A stretch of DNA of 6,211 bases from Deltaproteobacteria bacterium (lineage in GTDB: Bacteria > Desulfobacterota > Desulfuromonadia > Desulfuromonadales > Geothermobacteraceae): contig RFIO01000231.1 in assembly GCA_003695205.1 (NCBI GenBank), positions 1-6,211 on the forward strand. Direction: 5' to 3'. The translations under genes were made by a program, and so were the position numbers. Below, in pieces: positions 1-5,626 of this stretch (the first letter of the stretch is position 1; each line of letters begins with the position of its first letter). The notes under the pieces were generated by a model. The model ran no database searches. It had not been told where the DNA came from and saw only the letters and a program-made list of their open reading frames with translations.

Positions 1-1211
1 CAGCGCAGTCGGCGCCTTATCCACTGGTCCAGTTCCTCGAAGACGTTCTTCACCTCGGCGTGGCGGTAGTAGTTCACCCAGCCGCGCATGATGGGCTTGA
101 GCTCTTCGATGACTCGCGTCAGTTTCCGGCCCCGCCCTCTTCGCGTAACTTTCCTTAGCTTCAGCTTGTGGCGCTTCACACTGGCCGGGGCAATTTTCAG
201 CTTCGGCCGCTTGTGATGCGTCATGCTGTAGCCGAGAAAGCTCCGCTTCCACGGTCGGTCTACGGCGCTCTTCTGCCGGTTGACCTTCAGCTTGAGCTTC
301 TGTTCCAGAAACCGAGTCACCGAGTCCATGACCCGTTCGGCGCTGCACCGGGTCTGCAGGTAGATATTGCAGTCGTCGGCGTAGCGACAGTAGCGGTGGC
401 CTCGTTTCTCCAGTTCCTTGTCCAACTCGTCGAGCAGGATGTTGGACAGCAGGGGCGAGAGAGGACCGCCTTGCGGCGTCCCTTCCTGCCTCGGTGACAC
501 AACCCCGCCTTCGAGCAGGCCCGCCTGCAGGTAGCGGCGAATCAATCGCAGCACCTGTTTGTCTTCGACCTTGCGGGCAACGCGTGACATCAGGATGTCA
601 TGGTTGACCCGGTCGAAGAACCTCTCCAAGTCCAAATCAACGACCCAGCGGTAACCTGCGGCCACATGGTCACGGGCTGACCGGACCGCCTGCCCGGCGT
701 TGCGCCCGGGGCGGAAGCCGTAGGACGCTTCAGAGAAGTACGGGTCAAACAGAGGCATCAGCTGTTGATGCATGGCCTGCTGGATGAGACGGTCGAGAAC
801 GGTCGGTATCCCGAGCGTGCGCATTCCCTTACCCGAGGGTTTGGGAATCTCGACCTTGCGCACCGGTTGTGGCCGGTAGCTCCCCGCCAGCAGGGTTTCT
901 CGGATGCAGGGCCAGTTCGCCTTGAGGTGGTCGCCGAGCTCATCGACGTTCATGCCGTCGATGCCTGCGGCACCTTTGTTGCTCACCACCCGCCGGTAGG
1001 CGGCCTGCATGTTCTCACGGCTGACAATCTTCTCCATCAGCCGAGCGGTTTCCGGGCAGGAGGTCTCCTTGGTTGCCGTGTCTCTTGGCACACCACCAGC
1101 GTACTCTCGTGACTTCCGGTCACTACCCTCCGCCGGGGCGGCGAACGTCTCAGTTCGCCCTTCTGTTCCTGCAAATGACATCGAAACTTCGGCTCCTGTC
1201 CAACGTTTCAT
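1..1211 (-). CDS. ltrA: Group II intron reverse transcriptase/maturase (C-terminus cut by window)
   Basis: Intron-encoded protein that helps its RNA splice and reverse-transcribes it during mobility. The frame is open from a stop at 1233-1235 to the left edge, giving 403 complete codons. The start is ATG at 1209-1211, with GAAGGG 6 nt upstream (1218-1223). Residues 1-58 are a variable leader. The reverse transcriptase domain follows (about 65-330), with a conserved block IPKPSGKGMRTLGIPTV, QGGPLSPLLSN at 247-257 and the catalytic YADD at 277-280 (D279 and D280). Next come a VNRQKSAV/FLGYS block and the start of the maturase X domain, including GWVNYYRHAE and, at the edge, QWIRRRLR. I estimate that a few tens of residues are missing, including any C-terminal DNA-binding region. 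There is no frameshift or internal stop, so the visible part looks functional. Confidence 0.95.
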   Translation of the reverse strand, partial: MKRWTGAEVSMSFAGTEGRTETFAAPAEGSDRKSREYAGGVPRDTATKETSCPETARLMEKIVSRENMQAAYRRVVSNKGAAGIDGMNVDELGDHLKANWPCIRETLLAGSYRPQPVRKVEIPKPSGKGMRTLGIPTVLDRLIQQAMHQQLMPLFDPYFSEASYGFRPGRNAGQAVRSARDHVAAGYRWVVDLDLERFFDRVNHDILMSRVARKVEDKQVLRLIRRYLQAGLLEGGVVSPRQEGTPQGGPLSPLLSNILLDELDKELEKRGHRYCRYADDCNIYLQTRCSAERVMDSVTRFLEQKLKLKVNRQKSAVDRPWKRSFLGYSMTHHKRPKLKIAPASVKRHKLKLRKVTRRGRGRKLTRVIEELKPIMRGWVNYYRHAEVKNVFEELDQWIRRRLR

Positions 1212-1638
<427 letters not shown>

Positions 1639-1645
1639 ACAAAAA
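1639..1645 (-). other. Candidate intron-binding site 1 (IBS1) in the 5' exon
   Basis: The minus strand reads TTTTTGT, the distal part of the fbp terminator T-tract plus GT. It lies immediately 5' of the proposed splice junction (1639/1638), where IBS1 must be, and is complementary to ACAGAAA at 1453-1447 with one wobble pair. The pairing favours GTGCG at 1638 over the overlapping GTGTG at 1640 as the intron start. Confidence 0.45.
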
Positions 1646-1676
1646 AAGCCCGGTGGCTCTGCCACCGGGCTTTTTT
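1641..1676 (-). terminator. Intrinsic terminator of fbp, target of the intron
   Basis: A perfect 10-bp GC-rich stem (1648-1657 with 1661-1670, GCCCGGTGGC) has a 3-nt loop. It is followed on the minus strand by seven T (1647-1641) and on the plus strand by six T (1671-1676), so it could work both ways. It begins 25 nt after the fbp stop codon. The group II intron starts 9 nt beyond the stem, so fbp termination should be intact. Confidence 0.93.
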
Positions 1677-1695
1677 ATCAGCCAAAACCGTTATT

Positions 1696-2637
1696 CTATC
1701 CGAGATCCTGAATAAATTTTTCAGCCAAGGCAACATCTTCCCGGCTACCGATAAAAACGGGCTCCCTGTGGTCGATTGACTTCGGGTCAACATCGAGAAT
1801 CCGTTCACGGCCGTTGGAGGCGGCCCCGCCGGCCTGTTCCATCAGGAACGCCATCGGATTGAGTTCGTAAAGCAGGCGCAGCTTGCCCTCCGGCTTGTCC
1901 ACAAGGTGCGGATACATGAACAGCCCCTGCCCCTTGATGAGGATCTGGTTGATGTCAGGGACAAAACCGCCGCTGTAGCGCAGCTTGGATCCCTTCTCCT
2001 CCAGCTTCTGCACCAGCTTCTCGACACCGGGAGTGTACTTGTTGCGCTGACCGCCGGGGGAGTAGATGGTGCCGTTCGGCTTCATTGTGACGTTTTCCTG
2101 CACCAGGGTATATTCCATCAGGGCGTTCATGGCGAACTCGTGCACGCCGTTGCCGGTGGAATAGACCAGGGTGCAGCGCGGCCCATAGAGAATGTACATG
2201 GCCGCCACCAGATTGCGACCACGCTGCAGCACATCCTCCCCCCGGTAAATACCGACAATGGTACCGACCGCCAGGTTGACATCGACCAGCGAAGAACCGT
2301 CGAGGGGATCGTAAACCACGGCGTATTTTCCGGTCAGGTTCACGCTGAGTACCTCATCGGACTCCTCCGAGGCGATCGAGGAGACGACCCCGGAGTGTAC
2401 CAGGCGCTTGCGCAGAATACGATCCGACAGGACATCGAGCGCCAGTTGCTCCTCACCGTAGAGGTTGGACGTACCGGCGACTCCGAGATCGCCGGTACGA
2501 ATCGAGTGAATGACGTAGCGCGACGCCGTCGCGATCTCGCAGATTACCCGGGTAAGGTCCCGGTCTTCCTCGTTCTCACGCAGGTGCCGGCGCAGATCGA
2601 TCTGAAAAGGTGTGGTCCCGGGTTCACGAGCTACCAT
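1696..2637 (-). CDS. fbp: Fructose-1,6-bisphosphatase, class I
   Basis: A cytosolic, metal-dependent phosphatase that converts fructose 1,6-bisphosphate to fructose 6-phosphate plus phosphate, the committed step of gluconeogenesis. The 313 residues are slightly short of the E. coli enzyme (about 332) but cover the whole fold. Visible signatures are GEEQLALDVLSD (61-72), ASEESDE with metal-binding glutamates (89-95), the metal site YDPLDGSS (109-116; D110 and D113), the substrate-side YSGGFVPDINQIL (221-233), and KLRLLYELNPMAFLMEQAGG (252-271) with the expected late metal ligand E258. ATG at 2635-2637 is chosen because AAGGAGG lies 5 nt upstream. The gene appears monocistronic, with its own candidate promoter (2676-2704) and terminator (1641-1676). 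The related IMPase at 4853-5626 shares only the metal-site motif, so the class I FBPase assignment is firm. Confidence 0.97.
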   Translation of the reverse strand: MVAREPGTTPFQIDLRRHLRENEEDRDLTRVICEIATASRYVIHSIRTGDLGVAGTSNLYGEEQLALDVLSDRILRKRLVHSGVVSSIASEESDEVLSVNLTGKYAVVYDPLDGSSLVDVNLAVGTIVGIYRGEDVLQRGRNLVAAMYILYGPRCTLVYSTGNGVHEFAMNALMEYTLVQENVTMKPNGTIYSPGGQRNKYTPGVEKLVQKLEEKGSKLRYSGGFVPDINQILIKGQGLFMYPHLVDKPEGKLRLLYELNPMAFLMEQAGGAASNGRERILDVDPKSIDHREPVFIGSREDVALAEKFIQDLG

Positions 2638-2642
2638 GGAGG

Positions 2643-2649
2643 CCTCCTT
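2643..2649 (-). promoter_or_regulatory. Ribosome binding site of fbp
   Basis: The minus strand reads AAGGAGG, a near-perfect anti-16S match, 5 nt before the ATG at 2637. It fixes the fbp start. Confidence 0.9.
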
Positions 2650-2675
2650 GGGATGAGAAATGACAAACCGAACCG

Positions 2676-2704
2676 AGTTTAGCCCAGCACACCTGGCCGG
2701 GCAA
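2676..2704 (-). promoter_or_regulatory. Candidate sigma-70-type promoter of fbp
   Basis: On the minus strand, TTGCCC (2704-2699, 4 of 6 against TTGACA) and TAAACT (2681-2676, 4 of 6 against TATAAT) are separated by exactly 17 nt. Transcription would start near 2669, leaving a leader of about 30 nt that carries the AAGGAGG site. The spacer contains one copy of the 13-bp direct repeat. Placement is convincing, box quality only moderate. Confidence 0.4.
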
Positions 2705-2724
2705 GTTTTTTGCCCAGCGCACCT
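2682..2724. repeat. 13-bp direct repeat pair with a 30-bp period in the fbp promoter region
   Basis: GCCCAGCACACCT (2682-2694) and GCCCAGCGCACCT (2712-2724) match at 12 of 13 positions, and their starts are exactly 30 bp apart. Between them GGGCAA (2699-2704) and TTGCCC (2709-2714) form an inverted repeat with a 4-nt loop. One copy lies in the spacer of the candidate fbp promoter and the other just upstream of its -35 box. They could be paired operators or a small local duplication; no regulator is recognised. Confidence 0.5.
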
Positions 2725-2749
2725 TGACCAGGGTGGCTGACCTGATAAT
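2724..2749 (+). promoter_or_regulatory. Weak candidate promoter of the 133-residue gene
   Basis: TTGACC (2724-2729) and GATAAT (2744-2749) resemble -35 and -10 boxes, but the 14-nt spacer is short of the usual 16-18. They lie 40-66 nt upstream of the start codon and point the right way. The boxes are good but the spacing is poor. Confidence 0.25.
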
Positions 2750-2789
2750 CGTTTCTAAATAAAACCAGGCATCCAGAGGGAGGACAGCC

Positions 2790-3191
2790 ATGAACGAAGA
2801 AAAACCCGAAGAAAGGCAGGAAGAGCAGCCGATGTCCGAAGATCAGCAGCGGCGTACCATGGAGAAGTTCTGGGGTGCCACCGTTGACACCTGGCACAGT
2901 GCCACATTCCGGGCCGCAAAATACAGCAAGCTGGTCCAGAAGAAGATTGATCTGAACGCGGTCCATAAAAAGATCACCTCCGCCCACACCGACCTCGGCA
3001 GGGTGATTGACGAGTTCTACCATGGCGGCGAATCGGACATCATGAACCGCGAAGAGGTGCGAGATATGCTCTCGACGTTGTCCGAGCTGCGCCAGCAGGC
3101 GGCCGGTCTCGAAGAGGAAATCGCCACCATCCGCACCAGCGAGATGCCGACAGAGCAGCAGGAGGAAACACCACCGGAAGGTCGCGCCTGA
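2790..3191 (+). CDS. Small, probably all-helical protein of unknown function
   Basis: A 133-residue soluble protein that I do not recognise by name. ATG at 2790 is preceded by GGGAGG (2778-2783) with a 6-nt gap, a strong site that picks this strand over the longer antisense frame, which has no such site. The N-terminus (1-20) and C-terminus (117-133) are E/Q/P-rich and look disordered. Residues about 20-77 form a charged helix that includes KLVQKKIDLNAVHKKI. A GGESD turn follows at 79-83, then a second helix with coiled-coil character (86-115) ending in AAGLEEEIATI. There is no signal peptide, membrane segment or cysteine. The helix-turn-helix-hairpin pattern reminds me of small helical proteins seen in Geobacter-like genomes, but this is only an impression. 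It is divergent from fbp and terminates at 3213-3255. Confidence 0.85.
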   Translation: MNEEKPEERQEEQPMSEDQQRRTMEKFWGATVDTWHSATFRAAKYSKLVQKKIDLNAVHKKITSAHTDLGRVIDEFYHGGESDIMNREEVRDMLSTLSELRQQAAGLEEEIATIRTSEMPTEQQEETPPEGRA

Positions 3192-3212
3192 CAGCATTCC
3201 TTTTATGCCAGC

Positions 3213-3255
3213 ACCACCAAAAAGGGCTCCCTCTCGGGGAGCCCTTTTTGGTGGT
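3213..3255. terminator. Bidirectional intrinsic terminator with a perfect 19-bp stem
   Basis: The arms 3213-3231 and 3237-3255 are perfectly complementary around a 5-nt loop. Each strand carries an A5 tract on one side and a T5 tract on the other, with the GGGCTCCC core as the GC-rich stem. It lies 21 nt after the plus-strand gene at 2790-3191 and 29 nt after the stop of the minus-strand gene at 3285-3497, so it serves both convergent genes. Confidence 0.93.
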
Positions 3256-3284
3256 ATACGGTTTGTTCGAATCCGAAAACGGAT

Positions 3285-3497
3285 TCAGCGGACATGCTTG
3301 CGAGACCGGGGGACACTGTGCAGATGCTCATCCTTGAACTCCCGATCCCAGCGGCGCATCTGCTCGATCAATTCTGCCTCGGCCATCGACATGCTGGAGG
3401 CGTGTCGCTCCATGATATCAATGCTTTCGTCAATAGCTGCGATGCGGTCTTTGAGGCGGGCATTGTCAGAATGGTCTGCACGGTTCATCACGGTCAT
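3285..3497 (-). CDS. 70-residue charged helical protein of unknown function
   Basis: A short protein that I do not recognise. ATG at 3495-3497 is preceded by AAGGAGGA (3508-3501), one of the best ribosome binding sites in the window. The overlapping plus-strand frames lack any such site, which decides the strand; a second in-frame ATG three codons later is too far from the site. Residues about 13-55 are highly charged and probably helical (KDRIAAIDESIDIMERHASS, then AEAELIEQMRRWDREFKDE), followed by a basic tail (RSRKHVR). There is no signal peptide, transmembrane segment or cysteine. It has its own candidate promoter (3581-3608) and shares the terminator at 3213-3255 with the convergent gene. 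Read-through from the operon upstream is possible, since that operon has no clear terminator. Confidence 0.82.
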   Translation of the reverse strand: MTVMNRADHSDNARLKDRIAAIDESIDIMERHASSMSMAEAELIEQMRRWDREFKDEHLHSVPRSRKHVR

Positions 3498-3522
3498 ACA
3501 TCCTCCTTTTTCATTCCTGCTG

Positions 3523-3543
3523 GGGCCGGCAGGGAACCGGCCC
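3523..3543 (-). other. GC-rich hairpin in the leader of the 70-residue gene
   Basis: GGGCCGG (3523-3529) and CCGGCCC (3537-3543) form a perfect 7-bp stem with a 7-nt loop. On the minus strand no T-tract follows, so it is not an intrinsic terminator. It sits between the candidate start of transcription (about 3574) and the ribosome binding site at 3508-3501, where it could shape mRNA stability or translation. Confidence 0.4.
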
Positions 3544-3580
3544 GGGTTGAACCGGATGAAGTACGGGTGGGTCAGTTCAT

Positions 3581-3608
3581 AGTATAGCCATCCTCCTCAC
3601 AGAGACAA
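3581..3608 (-). promoter_or_regulatory. Candidate sigma-70-type promoter of the 70-residue gene
   Basis: The minus strand shows TTGTCT (3608-3603, 4 of 6) and TATACT (3586-3581, 5 of 6) with a 16-nt spacer. Transcription would start near 3574, giving a leader of about 77 nt. It lies in the 138-nt gap after the TPR/peptidase gene, which fits an independent unit. Confidence 0.45.
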
Positions 3609-3635
3609 GGGGCCCGGGAGGGGAGTCCGGCCGGG

Positions 3636-4853
3636 TCAATCGAGTTCCCGACGGCGCCAGGTCTCCACAATGCCGGTAAAATCGAGTCCATAGCCGCCAA
3701 AAACCTCGGCGAAGGCCTGATCCGTTTTTTTTCCCGCAGCCAGAACCGACAGCAGGTCACCAATGGTATGCCAGCCGTAGCTGTCAGCCAGAAACCCGAC
3801 AAAGGAGCGGCTCTGCCGGTAGGCCATGCGCGCCCTGACCGGCCCCAGCTCACGCCAGCTGCCTTCGAGCTGTTCAAAGGGGATCAGCCCTGCGGACGTC
3901 GGCGGCACCGCGTGGTCGCCGGGGTGTTGTCCTGCAGCCATGACCTCGGCGATCCCCTCGTTGAACCAGACGGGGCAACGACCATGGCTGAGGCGCCGTA
4001 CCACCACATGAGCATACTCATGAAACAGCAGGGCCCTGAGTGGCGCTGTCATCGTTTCAATGCCGCCCAGGGGAATTCTGATCTTGCCGTCATAGACCCC
4101 CCCGGCCCATTCGGGACTGTCGGTGGACTGTCGGAACTGCCGGCGGGTATAGACCAGAACCTCGACCTTCTGATCGGGGAAGTGGTTCAGCAGGCTACCG
4201 ATCTCGATGTAGGCCTGGTTGAGGACATCGAGAATATCCTGGCTCAACCGGCCATGGGCGGCGTCATCATAGGACAGGACAAAGCCGGGGCCGTAGTCCC
4301 GGGTCATGTCGGCCTCGACCCGGTATTCCCGCTCGGCCCGGGCCAGCATCCTCGATACGCGACGGTCTTCCGGATCGAGATCGGCCGCCTGTCGCCAGAC
4401 GTCAATCGCCTCCCGCAGGCGGCCGGAACGGTAGTGGATCTGGCCAAGGATCAGGCGCGCGACGACCGATTCAGGCTGCATGCCGAGGACCGAATTCGCC
4501 AGAACCTCGGCTTCGGAAAGGCGGTCCAGATGTAGCAGAAGCCCGGCTTGCTCAAGGGGAAAGCGGGCATCGTCCGGGTAGCGGTCGATGCCCTCCTGCA
4601 ACAGCGCGACAGCCCGGTCCCAATCGCCCTGATCGGCCGACTGGCCACTGGCGGCAAGCAGAGCCTCGGCAAGGTTGCGCCTGATCTGTTCGTTGTAGGG
4701 ACTCTGCCTCTCTGCCTGGCGCAGGTAGTCGAGAGCCTGAAGGTAGCGGGTATTGTGAAAAGCCTCGGTCGCCAGCCGGTTGAGCTGGGCTGTGTCCAGA
4801 CAGTAGACCGGTGCGCTGAACAGCAGCGGGACAAGCAGCAGAAGCAGCCGCAT
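3636..4853 (-). CDS. Exported TPR protein with a peptidase-MA-type (gluzincin) metalloprotease domain
   Basis: A 405-residue protein with three parts. Residues 1-18 look like a signal peptide (MRLLLLLVPLLFSAPVYC), suggesting a periplasmic location. The cysteine at 18 is a poor lipobox, so lipidation is doubtful. Residues about 21-175 form tetratricopeptide-type helical pairs, for example 76-92 (GDWDRAVALLQEGIDRY) and 144-163 (GRLREAIDVWRQAADLDPED). The C-terminal half carries HEYAH (278-282), an HExxH zinc site, followed by WFNEGIAE (296-303), whose E299 is the expected third ligand. This matches the peptidase MA-like family (PF13485 type); the substrate is unknown. The start codon overlaps the stop of the IMPase gene by one base (TGATG), implying translational coupling. 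An A8 run on the coding strand (3732-3725) is in frame. No clear intrinsic terminator follows. Confidence 0.92.
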   Translation of the reverse strand: MRLLLLLVPLLFSAPVYCLDTAQLNRLATEAFHNTRYLQALDYLRQAERQSPYNEQIRRNLAEALLAASGQSADQGDWDRAVALLQEGIDRYPDDARFPLEQAGLLLHLDRLSEAEVLANSVLGMQPESVVARLILGQIHYRSGRLREAIDVWRQAADLDPEDRRVSRMLARAEREYRVEADMTRDYGPGFVLSYDDAAHGRLSQDILDVLNQAYIEIGSLLNHFPDQKVEVLVYTRRQFRQSTDSPEWAGGVYDGKIRIPLGGIETMTAPLRALLFHEYAHVVVRRLSHGRCPVWFNEGIAEVMAAGQHPGDHAVPPTSAGLIPFEQLEGSWRELGPVRARMAYRQSRSFVGFLADSYGWHTIGDLLSVLAAGKKTDQAFAEVFGGYGLDFTGIVETWRRRELD

Positions 4854-5626
4854 CAGGGGCGCCGTCCCTGCGTGAGAACTCCAATCATCTGGTCATGAAT
4901 CAGGCCATTGCTGGCGAGAAACTCATTCGCCTCAATATTGGTCGGCCCGCCGGAGAAATCACTCACCCGTCCTCCGGCCTCGGCGACCATGAGCAGCCCG
5001 GCTGCCACATCCCAGGGCTTGAGCTTCATTTCCCAGTAGCCGTCGAACCGGCCGCAGGCGGTATAGGCCAGGTCAAGACAGGCCGAACCGGCCCGCCGGC
5101 AGGCCCGGGCCTGCTGCTGAAATCGGGTAAAGTTATCGAAGTTGTTGGCCTTGCTGGTACGCCGGTCATAGGGGAAGCCGGTCGCCAGCAGAGCCTGGTC
5201 AAGCTTGTCGGTCGCCGAAACTCGCACCGGGATATCATTGAGCGTGCAGCCCTTGCCCTGCTCGGCCACGAACATTTCGCCACTGCAGGGGATATGGATG
5301 ACCCCGAGGACAGTCTCGCCCTGCCGGACAAGGGCGATGGAAACCGCCCACCAGGGCAACCCATGGGCATAATTGGTGGTACCGTCGAGCGGATCGATGA
5401 TCCAGCGATAATCGGAACCGTTATCGACCCGGGCCCCTTCCTCGGCCAGGATGTCGTGACGCGGAAAGGTCCCGCCCAGAAAGTCGACAATGGTCTTTTC
5501 TGCAATACGGTCGGCCTCAGTCACCAGGTCGACGGCGCCCTTGAAGTCGATACGTTGCTGGCGACCGAAATGGTCGAGAAGCACCCGGCCTCCGGCCTCG
5601 GCGGCCTGAATCGCTATCTGTTTCAT
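4853..5626 (-). CDS. suhB: Inositol monophosphatase family protein (SuhB-like)
   Basis: A 257-residue cytosolic, Mg-dependent, lithium-sensitive-type phosphatase. Typical substrates of the family are inositol 1-phosphate and other sugar or nucleotide monophosphates. The fold is complete: VTEAD (35-39), LAEEG with E63 as metal ligand (60-64), the signature IDPLDGTTNYAHG (77-89; D78 and D81), and PWDVAAGLLMVAEAGG (204-219) with D206. The length is normal for the family. Bacterial SuhB can also act in rRNA antitermination, and some archaeal relatives hydrolyse fructose bisphosphate, so the true substrate cannot be read from sequence. ATG at 5624-5626 overlaps the stop of the upstream EI24-type gene (ATGA), with a GAGGGG site inside that gene. 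Its own stop overlaps the TPR/peptidase start, so it is the middle gene of a coupled operon. Confidence 0.94.
   Translation of the reverse strand: MKQIAIQAAEAGGRVLLDHFGRQQRIDFKGAVDLVTEADRIAEKTIVDFLGGTFPRHDILAEEGARVDNGSDYRWIIDPLDGTTNYAHGLPWWAVSIALVRQGETVLGVIHIPCSGEMFVAEQGKGCTLNDIPVRVSATDKLDQALLATGFPYDRRTSKANNFDNFTRFQQQARACRRAGSACLDLAYTACGRFDGYWEMKLKPWDVAAGLLMVAEAGGRVSDFSGGPTNIEANEFLASNGLIHDQMIGVLTQGRRP

Noticed and set aside
1906..2682. 258-codon plus-strand frame across fbp
   Set aside because: Lies antisense to a clearly conserved enzyme, lacks a ribosome binding site and has no recognisable domain; a GC-rich shadow frame.
2679..3197. 172-codon minus-strand frame opposite the 133-residue gene
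   Set aside because: It is longer, but the plus-strand frame has a strong GGGAGG site at the right distance and a sensible charged helical composition, and the minus frame would overlap the fbp promoter.
3205..3587. Two plus-strand frames opposite the 70-residue gene
   Set aside because: One starts inside the terminator region and neither has a ribosome binding site; the minus-strand frame has AAGGAGGA before its ATG.
3601..3635. GC palindromes after the TPR/peptidase stop as an operon terminator
   Set aside because: GGGCCC and CCGGCCGG pieces are short and no T-tract follows on the minus strand.
3725..3732. A8 run on the coding strand of the TPR/peptidase gene as a programmed frameshift site
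   Set aside because: The zero frame ends naturally about 90 nt later and slippage would only swap a short tail; no stimulatory structure was seen and the run can be chance (Lys-Lys codons).
3768..4535. 255-codon plus-strand frame across the TPR/peptidase gene
   Set aside because: Antisense to a gene with an intact HEYAH site and TPR repeats; no family features of its own.
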